Source of the DNA: Methylopila sp. M107
Lineage (GTDB): Bacteria > Pseudomonadota > Alphaproteobacteria > Rhizobiales > Methylopilaceae
NCBI RefSeq assembly: GCF_000384475.1
Contig: NZ_ARWB01000001.1
Coordinates: 3,996,501-4,060,500, forward strand
Direction: 5' to 3'
DNA length: 64,000 nt
Part shown: positions 34,966 to 42,963 of the stretch, piece after piece
How positions within the stretch are numbered: position 1 is the first letter of the stretch
Layout: each line of letters starts with the position of its first letter
Notes under the pieces: generated by a model
What the model was told of the DNA's origin: nothing
The model's database searches: none
The model's input: only the letters and a program-made list of their open reading frames with translations
Translations under genes and position numbers: made by a program

Positions 34966-35017
34966 CCTAATGAGACGCGTTGGCTAAGCTCACGCTGGAA
35001 AACGACAAGGCGTCCGC

Positions 35018-35305
35018 GTGGTGGCTGAGGCACAGACGACCATTTTGGAGCTCGATCCGGAGACCGGCGAACGCCTGCGCAAGCTGGCGGAGGACCGTCG
35101 CAGCGCGCCTCGCGCTCTCATGAAGGAGGCGATCGAGCAATATGTCGATCGCGAGGAGCGGCGAAACGCCTTCCACGCCGATGGGCGGCGGGCGTGGGAG
35201 GCCTTTGAAAAGGACGGCCTGCACCTCACCGGCGACGAGGCGGACACGTGGCTCGATCGCGTGGCGGCCGGTGAGGACGTGGATCCGCCTGCGTGCCACG
35301 ACTGA
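35018..35305 (+). CDS. CopG-like antitoxin (toxin partner frameshifted)
   Basis: A 95-residue protein with an N-terminal ribbon-helix-helix pattern, AQTTILELDPETGERLRKLA and SAPRALMKEAIEQYVDREER, typical of CopG/RelB-like antitoxins. The C-terminal half is acidic, as in toxin-binding segments (for example DEADTWLDRVAAGEDVDPP). Start codons GTG at 35018 or GTG at 35021 are possible. The following toxin gene overlaps its 3' end and is frameshifted. Confidence 0.75.
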   Translation: MVAEAQTTILELDPETGERLRKLAEDRRSAPRALMKEAIEQYVDREERRNAFHADGRRAWEAFEKDGLHLTGDEADTWLDRVAAGEDVDPPACHD

Positions 35306-35570
35306 TCTGGATGCTGGCGGCGCTCGGCGACGTCGCTTCCTGAGTCCAAAGAACCCGGATGCGGCCCGCCGGGCGGTGGCGACCATTAAGGCCGGTGTGC
35401 GTCATCTGGCGCGCCACCCAGAGTCCGGCCGCTGGCTTGGACAGGCAGATAGCGATTTACGCGAAGCCGTGATCGCATTTGGTCGTGACGGCTACGTCGT
35501 GCTCTATCGGGTCGAAGGCGACGCCATCCACTTGCTCGCGGTGCGTCATGGCCGGGAAGCAGGGTACTGA
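35292..35570 (+). pseudogene. Frameshifted ParE/RelE-family toxin
   Basis: From GTG 35292 one frame reads VPRLIWMLAALGDVAS then stops at 35342. The next frame continues the same protein: RRRFLSPKNPDAARRAV, then HLARHPESGRWLGQ, REAVIAFGRDGYVVLYRV and HLLAVRHGREAGY, a textbook ParE C-terminus. A single frameshift near 35325-35340 thus splits an otherwise complete toxin. A sequencing error cannot be excluded from sequence alone. Confidence 0.8.
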
Positions 35571-35581
35571 CGGCCTCGCGC

Positions 35582-36841
35582 TCACCCCTCGCGGCTCTCC
35601 AGCCGCCGCGTGGTGCGGAGCCCCGGAAACGCCCAGGCCCAGATCCCCGCCACAGCCATCGCGCCGACGCCGCCGACCACGATCGCGGGCATCACGCCGA
35701 TGAAGGCCGCCATCGAGCCGGCGCGGAACTCGCCGAGCTCGTTCGAGGCGCCGATGAACATCATGTTGACGGCGTTCACCCGGCCCCGCACCTCGTCGGG
35801 CGTCCAGAGCTGCATCAGCGTCTCGCGGATCGTGACGCTCACCATGTCGGCGCCGCCCATCACGACGAGCGCCGCGATCGAGAGCCACGTCGTCGTCGAC
35901 AGGCCGAACACGGCGGTCGCGAGGCCGAACAGGCCGACGCACAGGAACATGATGTGGCCGGCCCGGTCGCGGATCGGCCGGACCGACAGGAGCCCTGCGA
36001 CCGCGATCGCGCCGATCCCGGGCGCGGCGCGCATCAGGCCTAGGCCCCAGGGGCCGAGATGGAGCACGTCGCGCGCGACAGCCGGCATCAGCGCGACCGC
36101 GCCGCCGAGCAGCACCGCAAAGAGGTCGAGCGAGATCGCGCCCAAAACCACTTTTTCGGAGAACACGTAGCGGAAGCCCGCCACCAGCGTCGTCCAGTTG
36201 CGCTCCAGCGTCTGCCGCGCCTGGGTCGATGTCAGCGCGACCGTCAGGGCGGCGGAGATCAGCGCCATGGCGGCCGCGACCCCGTAGGCGACCGACGGGC
36301 CCAGGCCGTAGAGCAGGCCGCCCGCGACCGGCCCCATGATGGAGGCGAACTGCCAGGACGAGGCGTTCCACGCGATGGCGTTCGGCAGCGCGACCTGCGG
36401 AATGAGGGTCGGGACGATCGCCCAGCTCGCCGGCGCGTAGAAGGCGCGCGCGACGCCGAACACGAACAGCACGGCGAAGATCAGCCGCACGTCCCGGTTT
36501 TGCTCGAAGGTCAGAACCACCAGCGTCAACGCGCAGAGCGCCTCGATCCCGGCGCAGATCGTCATGATCCAGCGCCGCGAGAACCGGTCGGAGGCGGGGC
36601 CGGTGAGCAGCACCAGCGCGATCGCGGGCAGGAACTGGAACAGGCCGACGAGGCCGAGGTCCCACGGGTCGCGCGTGATGTCGTAGACCTGCCAGCCGAC
36701 CGCGACCGAGACGATCTGGATCGCGAAGGTGGAGGCGAGCCTGGCGAACCAGAACAGCGCGTAGTTCCGGTGCCGGAAGGCGATCGGGCTGTCGGGCGCC
36801 GGGCTCGCGAGCGGCGGCGCGTCTGGGCCTATCGATGTCAT
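35582..36841 (-). CDS. MFS exporter (EntS-like)
   Basis: A 419-residue major facilitator protein of the MFS_3/EntS group. About twelve helices; the inter-domain and loop signatures VGLFQFLPAIALVLLTGPASD and RFSRRWIM are like those of enterobactin-exporter relatives. The start MTSIGPD at 36841 is chosen because upstream in-frame sequence lacks protein-like composition. Substrate unknown; siderophore or drug export is the family theme. Confidence 0.85.
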   Translation of the reverse strand: MTSIGPDAPPLASPAPDSPIAFRHRNYALFWFARLASTFAIQIVSVAVGWQVYDITRDPWDLGLVGLFQFLPAIALVLLTGPASDRFSRRWIMTICAGIEALCALTLVVLTFEQNRDVRLIFAVLFVFGVARAFYAPASWAIVPTLIPQVALPNAIAWNASSWQFASIMGPVAGGLLYGLGPSVAYGVAAAMALISAALTVALTSTQARQTLERNWTTLVAGFRYVFSEKVVLGAISLDLFAVLLGGAVALMPAVARDVLHLGPWGLGLMRAAPGIGAIAVAGLLSVRPIRDRAGHIMFLCVGLFGLATAVFGLSTTTWLSIAALVVMGGADMVSVTIRETLMQLWTPDEVRGRVNAVNMMFIGASNELGEFRAGSMAAFIGVMPAIVVGGVGAMAVAGIWAWAFPGLRTTRRLESREG

Positions 36842-37029
36842 GCGGAGAGAACCTCGGGGCCGGGGCCTCCGCATAAAGCGCGGCGTGTCGCGAAGTCGAG
36901 GCGGCCGACGCGCGATCACGCTTGCAAACGGGCACGCGATTGACTCGCCGCCCGCCCCCCGCGACGGTTTGAACCCAAGCGACCCCCGTCGCGACCAACG
37001 ATCCAACAAACGTCGCGAGGGGAAGTTCG

Positions 37030-37293
37030 ATGAGCGGTTCGAAGCAGTTCTGGCTCGGCCTCGCCGTGCTCCTCGTCAACGGATTCCACGTCGTGACGGG
37101 GATCGCGGCCGGCGAGGTCGGCGGCTTCGGCGGGCTGGTCAATCCCGACCGGCTGCCCTCGCTCGACTATGAGACCGGCTGGTATCTCGCGATCCTGGGC
37201 GTCTACGTCGCGCTGACGCTGCTCGGCCTGCTGCTGATCGTCCGGTCCATGACGGCCGCGTCGGAGTCCGCGCCGGAAGGGCCTGCGCAATGA
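37030..37293 (+). CDS. Small two-TM membrane protein, unknown
   Basis: An 87-residue protein with hydrophobic segments at about residues 7-27 and 50-72 (WYLAILGVYVALTLLGLLLI). A GGGGAAG ribosome site precedes the ATG at 37030. The stop overlaps the next gene's start by 4 bases, so the two are translationally coupled. I do not recognise the family. Confidence 0.65.
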   Translation: MSGSKQFWLGLAVLLVNGFHVVTGIAAGEVGGFGGLVNPDRLPSLDYETGWYLAILGVYVALTLLGLLLIVRSMTAASESAPEGPAQ

Positions 37294-38261
37294 TCCGCCT
37301 CGCTTCGCGCGCGGTCGCTCTCGCGGTCCTGCTGTCATCGGCCGCGATCGGCGCCGCGCGGGCCGAGTTCGCCGAAAAACCCTTCGCGCCCGAGATCGGG
37401 GTCCGCTTCCTCGTCGACGACGTCAACGACAGCGAGACCGCGCAGCCCGACGGCCGGACCGAGACCCAGCGCGTCAGCCAGAAGGGCGAGCTCACCTTCG
37501 AGGCGAAGACGCCCGACGGCTATCGCGTCTCCTACGTCGTGACCGACCTCAGCGTGACCGGCGACGCGCCGGCCGTCGCGATCGTGCAGCAGGCGTTTGG
37601 GACGATGAAGGGCGTCGTGTTCAAGGGCCTGACGGACGCGCGCGGCCGGCCGCACACGATCGAGAATCTCGAACAGGTCCGCGCGCAGATGCGCGAGATC
37701 GCGGAACGGACGGCCGAGGGGTTCGCCAAGGATCCGAAGGTCGCCGAGACGATGCGCGCCTTCGCCACCCAGCTCATCGTGCTTGACGGCGTCCAGGCGG
37801 CGGAAAACTACCTCGAGCCGCTGGCCCTGATGTCGGCCGCCCAGAACACCGGCCTGAAGCCCGGCGAGGAGCGTCGCGAGGAGGTCGCTAAGCCGAACCC
37901 CTTTGGCGGCGAGCCGATCAAGTCCGTCACGAGCACGCGCATCGAAGCGCCGGACCCCGACGGCGTCGCCATCGTGACCCGCACCGAGCAGCTCGACAAG
38001 GACAGCCTGAAGGCGGCGATGCGGCTGATCGGCGGGCAGGTCATCCGCAACATGGGCGGCGAGGTCCGCGGGCTGACGCCGGCGAAGTTCGAGGAGATCG
38101 TCGCCAAGCTCGACCTCTCGATCGACGGGCTGTCGGTCTACGACGTGGCCGGCGGCATGGCGCAGGAGATCACGACCAACGCGGAAACACGGATGTCCGC
38201 CATGGGGCAGGCCATGCGCAAGAGCGAGAAGCGGCGCGTCACGATCATGCGCGCGCCCTGA
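37290..38261 (+). CDS. Exported protein of unknown function
   Basis: A 323-residue protein with a Sec signal peptide, MIRLASRAVALAVLLSSAAI then GAARA, giving a likely cleavage near residue 25. The mature part is soluble, rich in charged residues and beta-like near the N-terminus (GELTFEAKTPDGYRVSYVV), helical in the middle. No known motif recognised. Translationally coupled to the two-TM protein upstream; the pair may work together in the envelope. Confidence 0.7.
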   Translation: MIRLASRAVALAVLLSSAAIGAARAEFAEKPFAPEIGVRFLVDDVNDSETAQPDGRTETQRVSQKGELTFEAKTPDGYRVSYVVTDLSVTGDAPAVAIVQQAFGTMKGVVFKGLTDARGRPHTIENLEQVRAQMREIAERTAEGFAKDPKVAETMRAFATQLIVLDGVQAAENYLEPLALMSAAQNTGLKPGEERREEVAKPNPFGGEPIKSVTSTRIEAPDPDGVAIVTRTEQLDKDSLKAAMRLIGGQVIRNMGGEVRGLTPAKFEEIVAKLDLSIDGLSVYDVAGGMAQEITTNAETRMSAMGQAMRKSEKRRVTIMRAP

Positions 38262-38304
38262 CGCCGGTGGCGTTTTCGCGCCGCTTGCGCCATACCGCGC
38301 GCCC

Positions 38305-39546
38305 ATGAGCGTCGACGTCGTCTCCTTCGGCTGCCGCCTGAACGCCCTGGACGGCGAAACCGTCCGGGCGCTCGCGCTCGCCCACGGGGCCGAGAACCTG
38401 ACCGTCGTCAATTCCTGCGCCGTGACCGCGGAGGCGACGCGGCAGGCCCGTGCGGCCGTGCGGCGCGCCGCGCGCGAGCGGCCGGGCGCCGAGATCGTGG
38501 TGACGGGCTGCGCGGCCCAGATCGAGCCCGAAACATTCGCTGCGATGCCGGAAGTGTCGCGCGTGATCGGCGCGGCCGCAAAGACTGAAGGCCGAAGCTG
38601 GTCGCGCGCCGCTTCGCGCGGGGCCCGCGTCCTGGTCGACGACGTGCTGTCCGCGCGGGGCGTCGCCGCGCCGCCGCCGCAGGCCGGCGTGTTGCTGCCG
38701 CGCGCCTTCGTGCAGGTCCAGACCGGCTGCGACCACCGCTGCACCTTTTGCGTCATTCCCTTCGGACGCGGCGCCGCGCGCTCGACGCCGCCCGAGACCG
38801 TGGTCGCGGAAGTCCGCCGCGTGGTGGAGCGCGGAGCTGCCGAGGCCGTGCTCACGGGCGTCGACATCACCTCCTGGGGCGACGATTTTCCTGGCGCGCC
38901 GAAACTGGGTTCGCTCGTCCGCAAGATCCTGCGCGAGGTCCCGGAGCTGAAGCGCCTGCGGCTGTCCTCTCTCGACGCGGTCGAGATCGACGCGGAGCTG
39001 ATGCGCGCGATGGCCGAGGAGGAGCGACTGGCCCCGCATCTTCACCTGTCGCTCCAGTCCGGAGACGACATGATCCTCAAGCGCATGAAGCGACGGCATT
39101 CCCGCGCCGACGCGCTCAGGCTGGTCGACGATGTCCGGCGCGTCCGCCCGGCCGTCGCGTTCGGGGCCGACATGATCGCAGGCTTCCCGACCGAGACCGA
39201 CGCGATGGCCGAGAACAGCCGGCTGTTGCTCGAGGAGTGCGGGATCGCCTTCGCGCATGTCTTCCCCTATTCGCCGCGCCCCGGCACGCCGGCCGCCCGC
39301 ATGCCGCAGCTCCCCGGCGACGTGGTCAAGGCGCGCGCGGCGGCGCTGCGCGCGACCGGCGAGGCGCTGCTCGGCCGCCATCTCGACGCCCGCGTCGGCA
39401 GGCGGATGAGCGTGCTCAGCGAAGGAAGCGGCGTCGCGCGGGCGGCGGATTTCTCGACCGTTCGCATCGCGGCCGACACGCCGAAGGGCGCCTTCGTCGA
39501 GGCGACGCCGACCGCGCATGACGGCCGGGCGCTGATCGCGGCATGA
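38305..39546 (+). CDS. mtaB: tRNA t6A37 methylthiotransferase MtaB
   Basis: A 413-residue radical-SAM enzyme adding a methylthio group to t6A37 of tRNA. The N-terminal UPF0004 domain has its cysteines (FGCRLNALDGE, NSCAVTAEATRQ, VTGCAAQIEPE) for one FeS cluster. The radical-SAM motif GCDHRCTFCVIPFGRG provides C-x3-C-x2-C, followed by TGVDITSWGDDF and HLHLSLQSGDD. The C-terminal TRAM region is short. Two genes before ftsY, usual in Rhizobiales. All cysteines are present. Confidence 0.93.
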   Translation: MSVDVVSFGCRLNALDGETVRALALAHGAENLTVVNSCAVTAEATRQARAAVRRAARERPGAEIVVTGCAAQIEPETFAAMPEVSRVIGAAAKTEGRSWSRAASRGARVLVDDVLSARGVAAPPPQAGVLLPRAFVQVQTGCDHRCTFCVIPFGRGAARSTPPETVVAEVRRVVERGAAEAVLTGVDITSWGDDFPGAPKLGSLVRKILREVPELKRLRLSSLDAVEIDAELMRAMAEEERLAPHLHLSLQSGDDMILKRMKRRHSRADALRLVDDVRRVRPAVAFGADMIAGFPTETDAMAENSRLLLEECGIAFAHVFPYSPRPGTPAARMPQLPGDVVKARAAALRATGEALLGRHLDARVGRRMSVLSEGSGVARAADFSTVRIAADTPKGAFVEATPTAHDGRALIAA

Positions 39547-39644
39547 GCAAGTTGGCGCCGCAAACGCGACCTTCTTGTCCCGGCCTCGGGTCTCCACGCG
39601 CAAACTTTGACCAACGGAGCGTTGCGGCGTGCTCCGACCTCCAC

Positions 39645-39738
39645 CGTCATGTCCGCCTTCGCGGGTATCCACGACTTGGGCGTAGCGCTCGACGATTACA
39701 GGCAAGTCGTGGATACCCGGCGCCGCCGGGCATGACGG
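39645..39738. repeat. R3 double-hairpin repeat between mtaB and ftsY
   Basis: Begins CGTCATGTCCGCC and ends GCCGGGCATGACGG with the internal TCCACGACTTGGGCG motif. The rest of the 298-base gap holds R4 half-palindromes at 39571-39590 and 39784-39802. Confidence 0.83.
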
Positions 39739-39844
39739 CGGAAGCGTCGCGGCCTCAACGCCGTGAGTTGGCGCGTCTGGGTCCTGGCTCAGGGCCGGGA
39801 CAATTACCGCACGCTCCCCCAGGCGAACTCCCTCCGGACATGCC

Positions 39845-40783
39845 ATGACCGAAACGACCGAAACCCGCTGGTTCGCGCGCCTCAAGGCCGGGCTGTCCAA
39901 GACCTCGGCGCAGCTCACCCGCGGCATCCACGAGCTGTTCTCCAAGGAGAAGTTCGACGCCGCGACCCTCGACGATCTCGAGGACCTGCTGATCCAGGCG
40001 GATCTCGGGGTCGCCACCGCCGAGCGCGTGGTGGCGGCGGTCGGGCGCGCGCGCCACGACAAGGCGCTCGACGGCGAGGCGGTGCGCAAGATCGTGGCCG
40101 ACGAGATCGGCCGCGCGCTGGAGCCGATCGCCCGGCCGTTCGATCCGCCCGAAAGCGCGCGGCCGGCGGTCGCGCTGGTCGTCGGCGTCAACGGTTCGGG
40201 CAAGACCACGACGATCGGCAAGATCGCCGAGACGTTCCGCACCGCGGGCCTCAAGATCGTGCTCGCGGCCGGCGACACCTTCCGCGCCGCGGCCGTCGAG
40301 CAGCTGAAGGTCTGGGCCGACCGCTCGGAGGCGATCTTCATCGCCAAGGAGACCGGCGCGGACGCGGCCGCGCTCGTCTACGAGGCCTGGCAGAAGGCGA
40401 AGGCCGAGGACGCCGACCTTCTCATCATCGACACGGCCGGCCGGCTCCAGAACAAGGCCGGCCTGATGGCCGAGCTCGAGAAGATCGTGCGGGTGCTGAA
40501 GAAGCTCGACCCGGACGCCCCCCACGACTGCATCCTGGTGCTGGACGCCACCACGGGCCAGAACGCGCTCGGCCAGGTCGAGGCCTTCGGCAAGGTCGCG
40601 GGCGTGACTGGCCTCGTCATGACCAAGCTCGACGGCACCGCGCGCGGCGGCATCCTCGTCGCGGTCGCGGAGAAGTTCGGGCTGCCCATGCACTTCATCG
40701 GCGTCGGCGAGGGACTCGACGACCTGGAGCCGTTCGATCCTGAGGCCTTCGGCCGCGCGATCGTGGGGCTTCCGCGGGAGTAG
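39845..40783 (+). CDS. ftsY: Signal recognition particle receptor FtsY
   Basis: A 312-residue SRP receptor GTPase, partner of Ffh. NG domain complete: GVNGSGKTTTIGKIAETFRT (Walker A), AAGDTFRAAAVEQLKVWADR, IIDTAGRLQNKAGLMAEL, VLDATTGQNALGQVEAF and TKLDGTARGGILVAVAEKFG. The acidic N-terminal A domain is very short, as in many alphaproteobacteria. Located at the membrane-cytoplasm interface. Confidence 0.96.
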   Translation: MTETTETRWFARLKAGLSKTSAQLTRGIHELFSKEKFDAATLDDLEDLLIQADLGVATAERVVAAVGRARHDKALDGEAVRKIVADEIGRALEPIARPFDPPESARPAVALVVGVNGSGKTTTIGKIAETFRTAGLKIVLAAGDTFRAAAVEQLKVWADRSEAIFIAKETGADAAALVYEAWQKAKAEDADLLIIDTAGRLQNKAGLMAELEKIVRVLKKLDPDAPHDCILVLDATTGQNALGQVEAFGKVAGVTGLVMTKLDGTARGGILVAVAEKFGLPMHFIGVGEGLDDLEPFDPEAFGRAIVGLPRE

Positions 40784-40802
40784 CTGGCGGCGGTCGCGCC
40801 CC

Positions 40803-42614
40803 TCAGTCCGGCAGCCCGAACGCGATCACGGCGCCGCCCTGTCGGAACCCCCAGATCTGGCTGCCGCCGGCCGCCACCGCGACATAGTCCTTGCCCTCGA
40901 GACTGTAGGCGATCGGCGGCGCGTTGACGCCGGCCCCGGTGTTGAAGCTCCAGACCTTGTCGCCGCGCTCGGCGTCGAACGCCGAGAAATCGCCATTGCC
41001 CTCGCCGGTGAACACGACGCCGCCCTTGGCCGCGAGCACGCCGCCGATCAGCGGCTCGGGCGTCTTGGCCTGCCACTTGATCCTGCCGCCGCCCGCAAGG
41101 TCGATGGCGCTGAGCAGCCCGTAGGTCCCGGAGGTAGCAGGCTCGATGTTGAAGTAGCGCACCTCCGGCTTGCCGTCGGCGGCCGGCAGCGTCTGGGCCC
41201 GGTAGGTCGCGGGCCAGTGCATCGCCGCCACATAGGCGACGCCCTTGGCCTCGTCGATCGAGGCCGGCGACCAGTTCACCCCGCCGCCGACGCCGGGCGC
41301 GATCACCACGCCCTCCTTGGACGGCGGCTGGAACAGGTTCGACTGCGGCACGTAAGGATCCGACTTGAACAGCAGTTCGCCGGTCTCGCGGTCGTGCACG
41401 AAATACCAGCCGAGCTTGGAGGCCTGCCCCACCACCGCGCGCTTTTTGCCGTCGACCACGAGGTCGAACAGGCTCGGCGGACTCGCGACGTCGTAGCCCC
41501 AGAGGTCGTGCGGGGTCTGCTGAAAACTCCAGCGGATCTTGCCGGTCTTGGCGTCGAGCGCGACCAGCGCGGAGGTGTAGAGGTTGTCGCCCGGACGGCT
41601 CTCGCCCGCCGCCTGCGGCGAGGGGTTGCCGACGCCGAAGAACAGCAGGCCGCGCTCCGGATCGAGCGCCGGCGCATGCCAGATCGAGCCGCCGCCGAAC
41701 TTCCAGGCGTCCTTGTGGGCCGGTTCCGCCGCCTTCTCGGCCGCGACGTCGCGATGCATCGGCACGCCATAGGCCGTCGTCTCGCGATACTCGCCCTCCC
41801 AGTCGGGCCTCGTCGTGTCGAAGCGCCAGACCTGGTCGCCGGTCTTCGAATCGTAGGCCGCGAGGAAGCCCGGACGGCCATAACGCCCCGCGACCCCGAT
41901 CACCGCGCCGAGCGGGGCGCCCGGGCGGCTGGAGTCGAGGTGGAGCCCGTAGCCGACGCCGGTGATGCCGGCGAACACCTTGCCGTCGTAGACCAGCGGC
42001 GCGGAGTTCGAGCCGACTCCGGTCGCGCCCGAGACCTGGCCCTTCAGCACGGGGTCGTCCGCGCCGAGCGACTTGGCGTCCTCGCTGGTCAGCACGTCGT
42101 CGGCGTCGACCAGCGGCTTGTCCCACACCGGCTTGCCGGTCTTCTGGTCGAGCGCGACGAGCCGCGCGTCGACGCTTGCGACGAAGACCAGCCCGTAGCC
42201 GAGCGCGACGCCGCGATTGGCCGGGCCGCAGCAGAGCTTCTTCGCGGTCGACTTGTGCTCGTAGCGCCAGATCTCGCGGCCCGTCTTCGCGTCGATCGCC
42301 ATGACGTGGGAAAACGGCGCGGAGAGATACATCACCCCGTCGGCGACCAGCGGACTGGTCTGGAACGTCGCGGCGTAGCCGGTCTGGTAGATCCATTTCG
42401 GGACGAGGCGCTTGGCGGTCTCGGGCGTGATCCGGTCGAGCGGCGAGAAACGCCGGTTGCCGTAGTCCCGGCCCGGAAGCACCCAGTTCACGGTGTCTTG
42501 ATCGGCCGATCGCAGCCGTGCGTCGTCGACAGGATCGGCGACAGCGGAGCCCGCGATGATCATCGCGCCGGCGAGAGCCGAGATGCAGCCGGCGAAGATC
42601 AGATCAAGTCGCAT
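40803..42614 (-). CDS. PQQ-dependent dehydrogenase (alcohol dehydrogenase-like quinoprotein)
   Basis: A 603-residue periplasmic quinoprotein with a Sec signal (residues 1-26). It is an eight-bladed propeller with repeated W-docking motifs, an adjacent-cysteine pair (C128-C129, LCCGP) as in methanol dehydrogenases, and GGGSIWHAPALDPE. The active-site region reads TPHDLWGYDVASPP (residues 367-380). In MxaF/XoxF the matching string has W-D; here Gly373 takes the usual catalytic Asp position, while Asp375 sits where lanthanide-type enzymes have their extra Asp. No cytochrome c domain. Substrate unknown. Divergent from a TonB receptor. Confidence 0.85.
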   Translation of the reverse strand: MRLDLIFAGCISALAGAMIIAGSAVADPVDDARLRSADQDTVNWVLPGRDYGNRRFSPLDRITPETAKRLVPKWIYQTGYAATFQTSPLVADGVMYLSAPFSHVMAIDAKTGREIWRYEHKSTAKKLCCGPANRGVALGYGLVFVASVDARLVALDQKTGKPVWDKPLVDADDVLTSEDAKSLGADDPVLKGQVSGATGVGSNSAPLVYDGKVFAGITGVGYGLHLDSSRPGAPLGAVIGVAGRYGRPGFLAAYDSKTGDQVWRFDTTRPDWEGEYRETTAYGVPMHRDVAAEKAAEPAHKDAWKFGGGSIWHAPALDPERGLLFFGVGNPSPQAAGESRPGDNLYTSALVALDAKTGKIRWSFQQTPHDLWGYDVASPPSLFDLVVDGKKRAVVGQASKLGWYFVHDRETGELLFKSDPYVPQSNLFQPPSKEGVVIAPGVGGGVNWSPASIDEAKGVAYVAAMHWPATYRAQTLPAADGKPEVRYFNIEPATSGTYGLLSAIDLAGGGRIKWQAKTPEPLIGGVLAAKGGVVFTGEGNGDFSAFDAERGDKVWSFNTGAGVNAPPIAYSLEGKDYVAVAAGGSQIWGFRQGGAVIAFGLPD

Positions 42615-42963
42615 GAAAGTTTCCCCTCAGTAGATCGTCTTTTCGGGCGTCGGCGCCAAGCGTAAAAACGATCTGGCGTCGCGCCGTCCGGCTTCCATGT
42701 CCGGCGCTGGCCGCACTATACGTCGCCATGCGGCGTTGCGGATGCGGCGAATTGTGAAGTTTGGCAATTATTGCATTGCAATATAAGCAAAAACGAACCT
42801 AAGCGTTTAATAATAATGTTGTAAAACAGCATCTTAGCTCGCGGATTAGTTCCCGCCACACTCGTGGCCAATTGATGGCGGGGCGCCAAGTCAACTACAG
42901 AATGACGCGCGGCGACATGGGCCGCAGCGCAAAGAGTCGCATTCGCTTCGGGGGAACGCGGGA
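42615..42963. promoter_or_regulatory. Divergent promoter region between PQQ dehydrogenase and TonB receptor
   Basis: About 350 bases, AT-rich at 42750-42840, with the palindrome at 42769-42783 near its middle. No gene recognised. It should hold promoters for both flanking genes. Confidence 0.6.
42769..42783. promoter_or_regulatory. Palindrome in the divergent promoter (possible operator)
   Basis: TATTGCA-T-TGCAATA: perfect 7-bp arms around one base. Located about 155 bases from the dehydrogenase start and 181 from the receptor start, suited to shared control. Confidence 0.6.

Noticed and set aside
40803-42614. Calling the quinoprotein XoxF methanol dehydrogenase
   Set aside because: The active-site W-G replaces W-D, and no xoxG/xoxJ genes are adjacent; only the broader PQQ dehydrogenase family is supported.
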